From Tissierella simiarum (GTDB lineage: Bacteria > Bacillota > Clostridia > Tissierellales > Tissierellaceae): 64,000 bases of DNA. The stretch's first letter is position 1. The number at the start of each line of letters is the position of its first letter. The notes under the pieces were generated by a model that saw only the letters and a list, made by a program, of their open reading frames with translations, was not told the DNA's origin and ran no database searches. The DNA is taken from NCBI RefSeq assembly GCF_018917865.1, contig NZ_JAHLPM010000007.1, positions 1 through 64,000 of the forward strand, in the 5' to 3' direction. This document shows, piece by piece, positions 27,829 to 36,380 of this stretch. The position numbers were made by a program, and so were the translations under genes.

Positions 27829-28878
27829 TTATCTTTCTATTAAATCTCTCATGTCCCCCATTATTGCTCTTGGAACTGGTAAGTCTATCATTGTCTTTAA
27901 TCCTGGTCTTGCATTAATTACATTTGGAATCATATTAACAGTCATAGCAATAGTTCCAATTCCTCCTGGTACCTCTGGAGTAATGGACATATTAATATTA
28001 GGTGTTCCCTTAATTGTAATATAATCTCCAGTAGTTCCACCTTCTAATTGTGGTTCTACTTGTTGTGGATGAAGCATTTCAATTTTTAGTTCTCCATCTA
28101 CATATCCAAACCCTTTCATATTACATCCTGCAACATCTCCAGGTTGAACTTCCTTATAAGGAGCTTTTCTATATACATTAGATACTATTGGAGCTCTCGT
28201 AAGTTTAATATCATCGCTTAATTTCCATCCTAAAGCATCAGAAATCATAGTTATAGATTCTGGGAATCCAACGTGGCCTGCTAAATCGTTTTCATTAACT
28301 CTTCTGTTAAATTCATCTACAGTTATTCCTACTCCTTGTCCATGCATTACAGCTGGTCCAAATGGTGAAAGATTGTTAATCCTTTCTGCTTTTATACTTT
28401 CTACATCAATACAAGCACCTGTTAATGTAATTACAAGTAAATCCATAATAAGTCCCGGGTTTATTCCAGTGCCTAAAACTGTAACACCGTTTTCCTTCGC
28501 TATTCTATCTAACTCTTCAGCAAGCTCTGGCTCTTGTGCTTGAGGATAAGCCATTTCTTCCGCAGTTGATACTACATTGATTTTTCTTTCAAGACAGTAT
28601 TTCATCTTATCAAATGAATCTCTTGTAAAAGAATCAGTAGCAATTACTACAATATCAGCAGCTCCTTCTTTAATAACATCTTCGTAGGATCCTGTAAGTA
28701 AATCTTCTCTATCTCCTCTTTCAATGTCTAAGAAGTTATACATGCTCTTTCCTATTTTATCTCCTCTTACCACTGCTCCTACTATGTCTACACCTTTCTT
28801 GTTAAGAAGCATCTCAGCAATTCCTTTTCCCATTGCACCTAAACCCCAAATTATAACTTTAACATTTTCTCTTTCCAT
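27829..28878 (-). CDS. ord: 2,4-diaminopentanoate dehydrogenase
   Basis: This NAD(P)-dependent enzyme oxidatively deaminates 2,4-diaminopentanoate to 2-amino-4-oxopentanoate. The 349-residue protein has an N-terminal Rossmann fold (KVIIWGLGAMGKGIAEML, residues 8-25) of the dihydrodipicolinate-reductase type. LGTGINPGLIMDLLVITL and the GQGVGITVDEFN loop are typical of Ord. It is the first gene of the ornithine operon, with a GGAGGTG ribosome site. The sigma-54 promoter lies about 40 bases upstream of the ATG, so the whole operon should depend on RpoN and on the RocR-like activator encoded just upstream. Confidence 0.95.
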   Translation of the reverse strand: MERENVKVIIWGLGAMGKGIAEMLLNKKGVDIVGAVVRGDKIGKSMYNFLDIERGDREDLLTGSYEDVIKEGAADIVVIATDSFTRDSFDKMKYCLERKINVVSTAEEMAYPQAQEPELAEELDRIAKENGVTVLGTGINPGLIMDLLVITLTGACIDVESIKAERINNLSPFGPAVMHGQGVGITVDEFNRRVNENDLAGHVGFPESITMISDALGWKLSDDIKLTRAPIVSNVYRKAPYKEVQPGDVAGCNMKGFGYVDGELKIEMLHPQQVEPQLEGGTTGDYITIKGTPNINMSITPEVPGGIGTIAMTVNMIPNVINARPGLKTMIDLPVPRAIMGDMRDLIER

Positions 28879-28916
28879 AATAAAAACACCTCCAAAATAT
28901 ATTTAAATATTTATTA

Positions 28917-28933
28917 TGCAATATCTCTGCCAA
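28917..28933 (-). promoter_or_regulatory. Sigma-54 (-24/-12) promoter of the ornithine operon
   Basis: On the minus strand the 17-mer TTGGCAGAGATATTGCA matches the RpoN consensus YTGGCACGRNNNTTGCW at 15 of 17 positions, with the invariant GG and GC exactly ten bases apart. It is about 40 bases from the ord start codon and faces it. The adjacent gene upstream encodes a sigma-54 activator. Confidence 0.92.
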
Positions 28934-29036
28934 CTCTATTAATATTACTATTTTTTTATTAAACATACTCATTTTCAGTATTCTAATAATTATTTAAGTC
29001 TTATTGCTTAAATGTTTTGAAAAATCTCTTCAAAAA

Positions 29037-29075
29037 ACGCAAAATTATTTGCACTATCTGCAAATAATTTTGCGT
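29037..29075 (-). promoter_or_regulatory. Perfect 17-bp inverted repeat: activator terminator and/or upstream activating site
   Basis: The arms ACGCAAAATTATTTGCA and TGCAAATAATTTTGCGT are exact complements around five bases. The repeat starts at the stop codon of the activator gene and is followed by six T on the minus strand, so it can act as a terminator. Its centre is about 120-150 bases upstream of the sigma-54 start point, where activator binding sites usually lie, so it may do both jobs. Confidence 0.75.
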
Positions 29076-30487
29076 TACATATTATATTTCTTTAATTTAT
29101 GTTGTAATGTTTGTCTTTTAATTCCTAAATCTTTCGCAGATTGAGATATATTATTATTATTTTTAATTAAAATATTTAATATTATATCTTTTTCCATCTC
29201 TTCTAACATTAAAGGTAAAGGCTGATTTTTATTATTAAAAATAGATGCTTTAGTTAAAGGTTTATCTTTTATTATATGAAGTGAAGATATAAAGTCATCT
29301 TTTTCTAAAATTTTATCTGTAGAGGATATAAAGTTCATGGCTCCTTCTATGACATTCTCTAACTCTCTGACATTCCCTGGCCAAGAGTAATCAAAAAATG
29401 AGTTTATCACGTCATTAGAAATTCTCTCTACTGTTTTTCCCAGTATAGGGTTATATTTCTTTATGAAATGATTACATAAAATTGGTATATCGCTTTTCCG
29501 CTCCCTTAAAGGTGGTATATATATATATATTACATTTAATCTATAATAAAGATCCCTTCTAATAGTTCCCTTCTTAAGACTTTCTACAGGATCTTCATTA
29601 GTAGTAGCAATAATCTTTACGTCAACGGGTATTTCTTTAATTCCTCCAACACGTCTTATATAGCCTTCTTGCAATACCCTCAAAAGTTTGGCTTGTAAAG
29701 GTAATGACATAGAGTTAATCTCATCCAGCATTAAAGTACCACTATTTGCTTGTTCAAATATGCCCTCTCTTTCTACAGCACCAGTAAAGCCACCTTTATC
29801 TGTACCAAATAAAATTCCCTCTAGTAAAGATTCGGGTATAGCAGCACAATTCTGAGCAATAAAAGGTTTGTTCTTCCGAGACCCTTGATAATGTATACTT
29901 TGACCAAATAGCTCTTTTCCTGATCCAGTTTCACCATATATTAATACACTAGAAGCTGAATTACTAGCCTTTTTTCCAATCTCAATAGACCTTAAAATAG
30001 ATGGATCTTCGCCGATAATATCATTAAAAGTATATCTTCTTATCTTATTCTTATCTTCTTTATTCTTTACTTTGGAAGATTTAAGTTCTTTTTGTAAATC
30101 AATTAACTGATCAGATAAATTTTTAATATGGGTTACATTATTAGCAATTTCCAAAGCTCCTACAACCTGTTGGTTTAATAAAAGAGGAATAGTAGAATTT
30201 ATAGTAGTTATCCGCTGTCCTTTAAAGTTCAAATAGGTTTGAGTACTATTTAAGATGGGTTCTCCTGTATGAAGTACCTTAATTAAAGTAGAAGTATCTT
30301 CATTTAAACTTGGAAATATTTCTAATATATCTTTTTCCATTACTTGGTCAACTTCTAATCCTTCGAGATTAGCCATTACTTTGTTATATATTACTGTTCG
30401 ACGTTCATAATCTATGACATGAATACCAATGTCTGTATGCTGCAAAATATTTTGCAGTACGATTTCATTTAAATCCAATTTTTTCAT
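29075..30487 (-). CDS. RocR-like sigma-54-dependent transcriptional activator
   Basis: The 470-residue regulator has an N-terminal PAS sensor (about residues 10-115), an AAA+ domain with Walker A GETGSGKELFGQ and Walker B GTLMLDEINSM, and a C-terminal Fis-type helix-turn-helix (NNISQSAKDLGIKRQTLQHK). The sigma-54 contact loop reads GGFTGA instead of the usual GAFTGA, as also in Bacillus RocR, the activator of arginine and ornithine breakdown. The ATG at 30487 has AGGATGG ahead; an ATG three codons upstream does not. It lies directly upstream of the ornithine operon's sigma-54 promoter and most likely activates it, with PAS sensing ornithine or a related signal. Confidence 0.9.
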   Translation of the reverse strand: MKKLDLNEIVLQNILQHTDIGIHVIDYERRTVIYNKVMANLEGLEVDQVMEKDILEIFPSLNEDTSTLIKVLHTGEPILNSTQTYLNFKGQRITTINSTIPLLLNQQVVGALEIANNVTHIKNLSDQLIDLQKELKSSKVKNKEDKNKIRRYTFNDIIGEDPSILRSIEIGKKASNSASSVLIYGETGSGKELFGQSIHYQGSRKNKPFIAQNCAAIPESLLEGILFGTDKGGFTGAVEREGIFEQANSGTLMLDEINSMSLPLQAKLLRVLQEGYIRRVGGIKEIPVDVKIIATTNEDPVESLKKGTIRRDLYYRLNVIYIYIPPLRERKSDIPILCNHFIKKYNPILGKTVERISNDVINSFFDYSWPGNVRELENVIEGAMNFISSTDKILEKDDFISSLHIIKDKPLTKASIFNNKNQPLPLMLEEMEKDIILNILIKNNNNISQSAKDLGIKRQTLQHKLKKYNM

Positions 30488-30506
30488 GCTATCCATCCTT
30501 AGTTTA

Positions 30507-32183
30507 TTAATTTAATGGTATTTTTATAATGAAAGTAGTTCCTTCTTCTAATTGGCTTCTAACTTTGATGGTTCCATTAAAAATTGATACAATATGTTTC
30601 ACTATAGCAAGACCTAAACCTGTACCTCCTACTTGCCTAGATCTAGACTTATCCACTCTATAAAACCTTTCGAAAATTCTTTCTTGATGTTCTTTACTTA
30701 CTCCTACTCCATTATCTATTACTTCTATTAGTAAGTTATCTCTTTCATTTTTGGCTTTGACTTTAACAAATCCTCCTGGTGGAGTATATTTGATTCCATT
30801 GTCCACAAGATTTATCATCATTTGTTTAAAATAATTATAATTTCCTTTAATAAAAGAAGTTCCTTTTCGTACCTCTTTTATTAAAGTTATACTTTTATTC
30901 AATGCTTTACTATTTAAAATCTGAAATACCTCATCTATAACTTCTTCCACGTATATAAGCTCTTTTAACAAATCATGTTTCTTGTTTTCCACTTCGGATA
31001 GAAGCAATAAATCATTGGTTAAAGCATTTAGTCTATTTACTTCTATATCCATAATATTTAAAAATTTATTCGCAACATTTCTATCTTCTATAGCACCTTC
31101 TTTTAGGGTTTCAATAAATCCTTTTAAAGAAGTTAAAGGTGTTTTTAATTCATGAGATACATTGGCAACAAAATCTGCCCTTACCATCTCTAATTTTCTT
31201 AATTTACTTATATCTTGTATAATCAAAACCACTCCTATTTTTTTGGTTGGATCTTTAGTAGAAGTGATTGAATTAGAGTACAAGTTTATAACCTTATGAT
31301 TTGACAAGGTCATTTCTACTTCCTGTTTATAAAAAGAACCTTGAGCTATGACTTCAGTGATAATCTCTTTAAATCTGTCTTCTATCAAAATCTCATCAAT
31401 GTTTTTTCCCATAATATCTTCTTTAATATTTAAAATATTTTGGGCAAAAGGATTTATAAGAATTACATTTAAACTATTATCGAAAGCAATTACACCATTA
31501 TCTATACTGGTTAAAGTCGCTTCTAACTTTGTATTAGCTCCTTGCAATTCTTTTATTGTATCTTGAAGTTTAGTACCCATTAGATTAAAATTTTGAACTA
31601 AATTGTCCATATCTTTATCGCCATAGAAGTCAATCTTTTCATCATATTTTCCTTTAATGATACTCTGAGTAGCTTTAGTAATATCCTTATAAGGTTTGGT
31701 TGCATGTTCTAAATACCTTAGACCTATTAAAAAAGCTATTAACAATCCAGTTACTATTGATATAACCATATATTTACCAAAAGTATCATTTACTTCTTTT
31801 AAATCTCTTGAATATACTGTCATATTTATATGAGTAATAAATTGACTTTTAACTTCTACAGTTTTGGTAAATAATATATCTAAAGGTTTAGCATTATTTT
31901 CTATTCCCATATCGTGAGTAGACACTAGAGACCCATCTTTTAAGGTTAATATTATTTTAGTACCTATTAGCTTTGAATAATTATCAACTAGATTTTCTAA
32001 TTCTTTCTTATCAAAAGTTCTTCTTTCTTCTAATAAATCTTTCAATAAAAGTATATTTGATTCAACCTTTTCTTCTAAATTTCTTACATAAATGGTTTTC
32101 TGAAAATTCAAAGATACAAAACCAGTAATAATACTGCTTGAAATGACTAATATTAGAAAAGTTATCGTTATTCTCTTTCGCAT
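30507..32183 (-). CDS. Sensor histidine kinase (PhoR/WalK architecture)
   Basis: The 558-residue membrane kinase has an N-terminal membrane helix (about 5-22), an extracytoplasmic sensor of about 115 residues, a second helix (about 138-157), HAMP, a PAS domain (about 220-330), a HisKA domain with phospho-acceptor His in NVSHELKTPLTSL, and the HATPase boxes NLVDNGIKYTP, VIDNGVGVS and GGTGLGLAIVKHI. This is the PhoR and WalK layout. walHIJ genes are absent and a Pho box lies before pstS in this window, which favours PhoR. Spacing to the activator downstream is only 19 bases. The start codon has a poor ribosome site and sits 11 bases from a large hairpin. Confidence 0.9.
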   Translation of the reverse strand: MRKRITITFLILVISSSIITGFVSLNFQKTIYVRNLEEKVESNILLLKDLLEERRTFDKKELENLVDNYSKLIGTKIILTLKDGSLVSTHDMGIENNAKPLDILFTKTVEVKSQFITHINMTVYSRDLKEVNDTFGKYMVISIVTGLLIAFLIGLRYLEHATKPYKDITKATQSIIKGKYDEKIDFYGDKDMDNLVQNFNLMGTKLQDTIKELQGANTKLEATLTSIDNGVIAFDNSLNVILINPFAQNILNIKEDIMGKNIDEILIEDRFKEIITEVIAQGSFYKQEVEMTLSNHKVINLYSNSITSTKDPTKKIGVVLIIQDISKLRKLEMVRADFVANVSHELKTPLTSLKGFIETLKEGAIEDRNVANKFLNIMDIEVNRLNALTNDLLLLSEVENKKHDLLKELIYVEEVIDEVFQILNSKALNKSITLIKEVRKGTSFIKGNYNYFKQMMINLVDNGIKYTPPGGFVKVKAKNERDNLLIEVIDNGVGVSKEHQERIFERFYRVDKSRSRQVGGTGLGLAIVKHIVSIFNGTIKVRSQLEEGTTFIIKIPLN

Positions 32184-32194
32184 GTTTTAGCTCT

Positions 32195-32287
32195 ATAAAA
32201 TCTACGGACTTATACAGTCATTGTAGATTTTATTCATACACTAATACTTTTAATTAGTGTACATAATAGCATCTCTCTACAATGCTA
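32195..32287 (-). promoter_or_regulatory. Three tandem hairpins in the response-regulator/kinase intergenic region
   Basis: Three inverted repeats follow one another: ATAAAATCTAC / GTAGATTTTAT (11 bp), TACACTAAT / ATTAGTGTA (9 bp) and TAGCAT / ATGCTA (6 bp). The last on the transcript ends 11 bases before the kinase ATG. None has a T run, so control of translation or mRNA stability is more likely than termination. Confidence 0.6.
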
Positions 32288-32397
32288 TACCATAGGCCAA
32301 CGGTGTTTCTATTCACCTCTTTTCATTAAGTCAAGCAACTAATTTTCTATAGTGAAAATGTAGAGTAGTCGATTAATTCATTTTTTATAGGATTTTC

Positions 32398-33105
32398 TTA
32401 AATATTATAGTTAGTTCTATTAATTTTATATCCTACACCTCTTACAGTTTCAATGTATTGAGGGTTTTTGTCATCTTGTTCTATTTTTTTTCTTAAATTT
32501 CTAATATGCACATCCACAGTCCTAGTTTCTCCGTAATAATCATAGCCCCAGACCATATCTAAAAGTGTATTCCTAGATAATACTTTGCCACTATTTTCTA
32601 ATAAAATTCTTAAAAGTTCAAATTCCTTTAAAGTCAATTCTATAGGTATACCATCTCTAGTCACTTCATATTTTTCTAAATCTATTTTGACATCTCCCAA
32701 AACAATTATCTTTTCATTGAAATCCTTATTTTTTTCTCCACTTCTCCTTAATACAGCCTTTACTCTTGCTGTTAATTCTTTAATACTAAAAGGTTTAGTA
32801 ATATAGTCATCAGCCCCAATCTCTAAACCGTATACTTTATCTGTTTCGCTAGTTTTAGCTGTCAACATTATTATTGGTATATCTTTACTTTGATCTCTTT
32901 TTAGTATTTTACAGACCTCTAGACCATCTATTAATGGAAGCATTAAGTCTAAAATTATCAGATCAAATCTTTCCTTAGAAATTAAATTTAAAGCTTCTTC
33001 ACCATCATAAGCAGTTTTGACACTATAACCTTGGTTTTCTAGATTATATTTAACTAGCTCTACAATGTGTATCTCATCATCTACTACTAATATTTTAGTA
33101 TTCAT
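32398..33105 (-). CDS. OmpR/PhoB-family response regulator
   Basis: The 235-residue protein has a receiver domain (VVDDE acidic pair, phospho-acceptor Asp in LIILDLMLPLIDG, KPFSIKEL lysine) and a winged-helix DNA-binding domain (about 130-230, ending TVDVHIRNLRKKIE and VRGVGYKI). The next gene encodes a PhoR/WalK-type kinase, its likely partner. The ATG at 33105 follows AAAGGAGTG; the upstream in-frame ATG at 33123 lies in the end of pgeF without a site. PhoP is the most likely identity, since the window also holds pstSCAB with a Pho box, but WalR cannot be ruled out from sequence. Confidence 0.9.
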   Translation of the reverse strand: MNTKILVVDDEIHIVELVKYNLENQGYSVKTAYDGEEALNLISKERFDLIILDLMLPLIDGLEVCKILKRDQSKDIPIIMLTAKTSETDKVYGLEIGADDYITKPFSIKELTARVKAVLRRSGEKNKDFNEKIIVLGDVKIDLEKYEVTRDGIPIELTLKEFELLRILLENSGKVLSRNTLLDMVWGYDYYGETRTVDVHIRNLRKKIEQDDKNPQYIETVRGVGYKINRTNYNI

Positions 33106-33865
33106 TACTACACTCCTTTTCATCTACTTTAAGCATTATAGCAGCTATCATCCTATTTTTTATACCTTTTTCTTTCCTATAGGAGTAGAATCTATGAGTA
33201 TTACAGCTTGTACAGGTAGTAGTTGAGTATATATTTTCTTTTTTAATTCCACTATTTTCAAGATTTGTCCTATTAACTTTCCACAAGTCTAAATAAATTT
33301 TATTGCCCCTTTTGATTAAAATAGAATCATAATTTGGATATCTATCTAAAAATAATTCTTCCACATCTTTTCCTACCTCATAACAACAAGGACCTATAGA
33401 TGGACCAATTACTGCCATTATATCTTGAGGATCAGAGCTATAATATTTGATCATATTTTTTATAATATTTTCACCAATATTATTTAATGTTCCCTTCCAT
33501 CCTGCATGAGCTAAAGCTATAACTTTTTTATTTGTATCTAAGAAATATATTGGTACACAATCAGCATGATAGGTGGTCAATATTATTCCGGGAATATTTG
33601 TAATAATTCCATCTATTTCTTCCTTTAATAAATCTCTAGAATTTATATTGTCATTATCTATAATTAAAATGTCTATCCCATGCACCTGTTTAGTTGAAAA
33701 AATTTTCTCTTCGGATACATTAAATATTTTACTTAGATTAGAAAATAGCTTATCTTGTTCCCATCCAATCCTCGTTGAAAATAGATGTTCTGTCAAATTT
33801 GTATTTTTCAACTCTTCAATTTCATAATATAAAATTTCATTTCTATATACTGATGATATGCCCAT
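33095..33865 (-). CDS. pgeF: Peptidoglycan editing factor PgeF (YfiH/laccase-domain protein)
   Basis: PgeF-family cytosolic enzymes (also annotated polyphenol oxidase or purine nucleoside phosphorylase) correct L-Ser for L-Ala misincorporation in UDP-MurNAc in E. coli. The 256-residue protein shows the family's metal site in YHADCVPIYF and ALAHAGWKGTL, the Cys of IGPSIGPCCYEVG, and a C-terminal FYSYRKEKGIKNRM. The gene overlaps the start of the response regulator by 11 bases and follows nrdR closely, a standard clostridial order (sigG, ylmC, nrdR, pgeF). Confidence 0.92.
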   Translation of the reverse strand: MGISSVYRNEILYYEIEELKNTNLTEHLFSTRIGWEQDKLFSNLSKIFNVSEEKIFSTKQVHGIDILIIDNDNINSRDLLKEEIDGIITNIPGIILTTYHADCVPIYFLDTNKKVIALAHAGWKGTLNNIGENIIKNMIKYYSSDPQDIMAVIGPSIGPCCYEVGKDVEELFLDRYPNYDSILIKRGNKIYLDLWKVNRTNLENSGIKKENIYSTTTCTSCNTHRFYSYRKEKGIKNRMIAAIMLKVDEKECSNEY

Positions 33866-33880
33866 TATCTCACCTCTAGT

Positions 33881-34339
33881 TTATTTTCCTTCATCTAACA
33901 TTTTCTTTAACTCTTCCATAAAGGTATTTAAATCTTTAAATTGTCTATACACAGAGGCAAACCTTACATAAGCAACCTCATCAATGTTTTTAAGTTTAGT
34001 CATAACCATTTCACCGATTTGCTGACTTGTTACCTCTTTTTCTAAGGAGTTAGATAAGGTTTTCTCAATATCATCTGCAATATTTTCAATAGTATTCATG
34101 GAAACAGGTCTTTTTTCACAAGCTTTTATAACACCGTTTAATAATTTATTTCTATCATAAGACTGTCTATTTCCATCTTTTTTAACTACGATTAAAGGTA
34201 TTTCTTCTATCTTTTCATAAGTTGTAAATCGTTTTGAGCACTTAATACATTCTCTCCTTCTTCTTATAGCCTGTCCTTCATCTGTTGGCCTAGAATCTAC
34301 TACTTTGCTCTCAAAATACTCACAATATGGACACCTCAT
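33881..34339 (-). CDS. nrdR: Transcriptional repressor NrdR
   Basis: NrdR senses dATP/ATP and represses ribonucleotide reductase genes. The 152-residue protein has the N-terminal zinc ribbon ([18 protein letters not shown], then [15 protein letters not shown]) and an ATP-cone (about 50-140, from [20 protein letters not shown]). Length and sequence are typical. AGGTGAG precedes the ATG. No nrd gene is nearby, so its targets lie elsewhere; its position here is conserved by synteny rather than function. Confidence 0.97.
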   Translation of the reverse strand: MRCPYCEYFESKVVDSRPTDEGQAIRRRRECIKCSKRFTTYEKIEEIPLIVVKKDGNRQSYDRNKLLNGVIKACEKRPVSMNTIENIADDIEKTLSNSLEKEVTSQQIGEMVMTKLKNIDEVAYVRFASVYRQFKDLNTFMEELKKMLDEGK

Positions 34340-34405
34340 TTTCTCACCTCTTCCTGCGTTTCTACACCTTAATTATAATATATGAGCTAATAATTGTCTA
34401 ATATG

Positions 34406-34648
34406 TTATTCTTCTATATTTAAGTCAACTAATATTGCATCAGTACCAATTTTCACTATATCTTCCCATTCAATAATTAAATCATTATTTTTTCCAAAAA
34501 AACTTAACATCTTTCCTGAACCAGGTAAAACTAAAGCTATTACTTTGCCTTTTTCTAAGTCAATTTCAAAATCATAAACAAGTCCAATTTTAGCTCCATT
34601 GTTTACATTTATTACTTCTTTTTCTCTCATATCAGATAATTTTACCAT
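34406..34648 (-). CDS. YlmC/YmxH family PRC-barrel sporulation-associated protein
   Basis: The 80-residue protein is a single PRC-barrel domain (KLSDMREKEVINVNNGAK, then LVYDFEIDLEKGKV). YlmC/YmxH proteins are small sporulation-linked proteins of unknown biochemical role, regularly encoded after sigG in Firmicutes, as here. AGGGTGAGG provides the ribosome site. No membrane segment or metal site is visible. Confidence 0.9.
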   Translation of the reverse strand: MVKLSDMREKEVINVNNGAKIGLVYDFEIDLEKGKVIALVLPGSGKMLSFFGKNNDLIIEWEDIVKIGTDAILVDLNIEE

Positions 34649-34740
34649 TACCTCACCCTCTTCCTATATTTATATATTAATATGTATATTTTATAATAGG
34701 GCTAAAATATGCATAGAGTTTATGAGGTAATGGTTATTAT

Positions 34741-35514
34741 TTATACAAGTTTTCTCATTTGCTTTAAAGCATTCTTCTCCAATCTAGAAACTTGGGCTTG
34801 AGATATACCTATTTCTTCTGCTACTTCCATCTGTGTCTTTCCTTCATAAAACCTTAAATTTAAAATTAACTTTTCTCTATCATTTAATCTACTTAAAGCT
34901 TCCCTAAGTGCAATACCTTTTAACCATACTTCATCTTCAGATTTTTCATCTTTAACCTGATCCATTACAAAAATAGCATCCCCACTATCATGATATATGG
35001 GCTCAAATAAGGATATAGGTTCTTGAATCGCATCTAGGGCAAATACAACTTCTTCCTTTGGTAGATTCAATTCTTCTGCAATTTCACTAATTGTTGGTTC
35101 TCTTAAATTTTTATTTACTAAGTGGTCCCTAGCTTGTAAAGCCTTATAGGCTACATCTCTTAAGGATCTACTTACTCTAATGGAGTTATTATCTCTAAGA
35201 TACCTTCTAATTTCTCCTATTATCATAGGCACTGCATAAGTAGAAAATCGAACGTTGTGACTCAAATCAAAATTATCTATAGCCTTTATTAATCCGATAC
35301 ATCCTACTTGAAATAAATCGTCTACGTGTTCACCTCTTCTATTAAACCGTTGAATTATACTTAATACTAGTCTTAAATTACCTTGAATAAATTGCTCTCT
35401 CGCTTGCATATCTCCAGCTTTAATTTTTATAAATAATTCTTGCATTTGATCATTAGTTAAAACAGGTAATTTTGCAGTATTAACTCCACAAATTTCCACC
35501 TTATTTGTGTGCAT
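34741..35514 (-). CDS. sigG: RNA polymerase sigma factor SigG (late forespore)
   Basis: SigG directs late forespore transcription. The 257-residue protein begins NKVEICGVNTAKLPVLTN, the classic SigG leader. Region 2 holds NLRLVLSIIQRFNRRGE and DDLFQVGCIGLIKAIDNFD, region 3 lies around 130-170, and region 4 ends QMEVAEEIGISQAQVSRLEK. It follows sigE after a strong terminator and 143 bases of intergenic sequence, so it has its own promoter, as in Bacillus where sigma-F and sigma-G read it. A candidate forespore promoter is listed separately. Confidence 0.96.
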   Translation of the reverse strand: MHTNKVEICGVNTAKLPVLTNDQMQELFIKIKAGDMQAREQFIQGNLRLVLSIIQRFNRRGEHVDDLFQVGCIGLIKAIDNFDLSHNVRFSTYAVPMIIGEIRRYLRDNNSIRVSRSLRDVAYKALQARDHLVNKNLREPTISEIAEELNLPKEEVVFALDAIQEPISLFEPIYHDSGDAIFVMDQVKDEKSEDEVWLKGIALREALSRLNDREKLILNLRFYEGKTQMEVAEEIGISQAQVSRLEKNALKQMRKLV

Positions 35515-35555
35515 CCTATTTTCATCCTTTCATGATGTATTGCCCCTTTCAAATA

Positions 35556-35586
35556 AAATTATTACCTCTAATCCTTTTTTTATTCA
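35556..35586 (-). promoter_or_regulatory. Candidate forespore (sigma-F/sigma-G) promoter of sigG
   Basis: Minus strand TGAATA and, 15 bases on, GTAATAATTT. The -35 fits the forespore sigma consensus well; the -10 fits only partly (GG at its start is GT). It lies about 45 bases upstream of the sigG start codon, between the sigE terminator and the gene. Confidence 0.35.
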
Positions 35587-35619
35587 TTCATTCTTATGTA
35601 TTAAAAATCATTTTAAATA

Positions 35620-35659
35620 AAAAAGTTCCCATTGAAGCGAACTTCAACAGGAACTTTTT
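35620..35659 (-). terminator. Intrinsic terminator of sigE
   Basis: Stem AAAAAGTTCCTGTTGAAG pairs with CTTCAATGGGAACTTTTT (one bulge or mismatch region) and ends in a T run on the minus strand, overlapping the sigE stop codon. Confidence 0.88.
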
Positions 35660-36380
35660 ACATAAGTCTTACCATTTCTTTTTTTAATCTTTTTATTATT
35701 CTTTTTTCTAAACGAGATATATATGATTGAGAAATTCCTAGTAAATCTGCAACTTCTTTTTGCGTTTTTTCTTTTCCATTAACTAGTCCAAACCGTAATT
35801 CTACAATAGTTTTTTCCCTAGTAGATAATTTATTTATTGCTTGATTTAGTAATTCTTTGTCTACTTCTTCTTCTAAAAATTTGAAAATCACATCTCCTTC
35901 AGTTCCCAAAATATCCGATAATAAAAGTTCATTCCCATCCCAATCTACATTCAATGGTTCATCAAAAGATACTTCATTTTTGGTTTTGCTAGTTCTTCTT
36001 AAATACATTAAAATTTCATTTTCTATACATTTAGAAGCATAGGTAGCCAACTTAATATTTTTATCTGGATCAAAAGTATTTACAGCCTTGATTAATCCAA
36101 TAGTACCAATAGATATTAAATCTTCTATAGATATTCCAGTGTTTTCAAACTTTCTAGCTATGTAAACTACCAACCTTAAATTTCTTTCAATTAAGACACT
36201 CTTTATCGAATCATCATACTTCAATCTAGACAAAAAATAAACTTCTTCTTCTGGTTTTAAAGGTGGAGGTAATACTTCTCCACTACCAATATAATATATA
36301 CCTTCAAGAAGATTAAATTTTTTAAGTATTTTATATAAGCATAACTTAGCTTTAATCTTAATCTTATCCAACATTCTCAT
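35658..36380 (-). CDS. sigE: RNA polymerase sigma factor SigE precursor (mother cell)
   Basis: SigE controls early mother-cell sporulation genes. The 240-residue pro-protein has an N-terminal membrane-associating pro-sequence rich in Lys and hydrophobic residues, ending at [14 protein letters not shown], the conserved cleavage zone for SpoIIGA. Region 2 holds [16 protein letters not shown] and [17 protein letters not shown]; region 4 ends [19 protein letters not shown]. The ATG overlaps the spoIIGA stop as ATGA, so protease and substrate are translated together, the same arrangement as the Bacillus spoIIG operon. Confidence 0.97.
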   Translation of the reverse strand: MRMLDKIKIKAKLCLYKILKKFNLLEGIYYIGSGEVLPPPLKPEEEVYFLSRLKYDDSIKSVLIERNLRLVVYIARKFENTGISIEDLISIGTIGLIKAVNTFDPDKNIKLATYASKCIENEILMYLRRTSKTKNEVSFDEPLNVDWDGNELLLSDILGTEGDVIFKFLEEEVDKELLNQAINKLSTREKTIVELRFGLVNGKEKTQKEVADLLGISQSYISRLEKRIIKRLKKEMVRLM

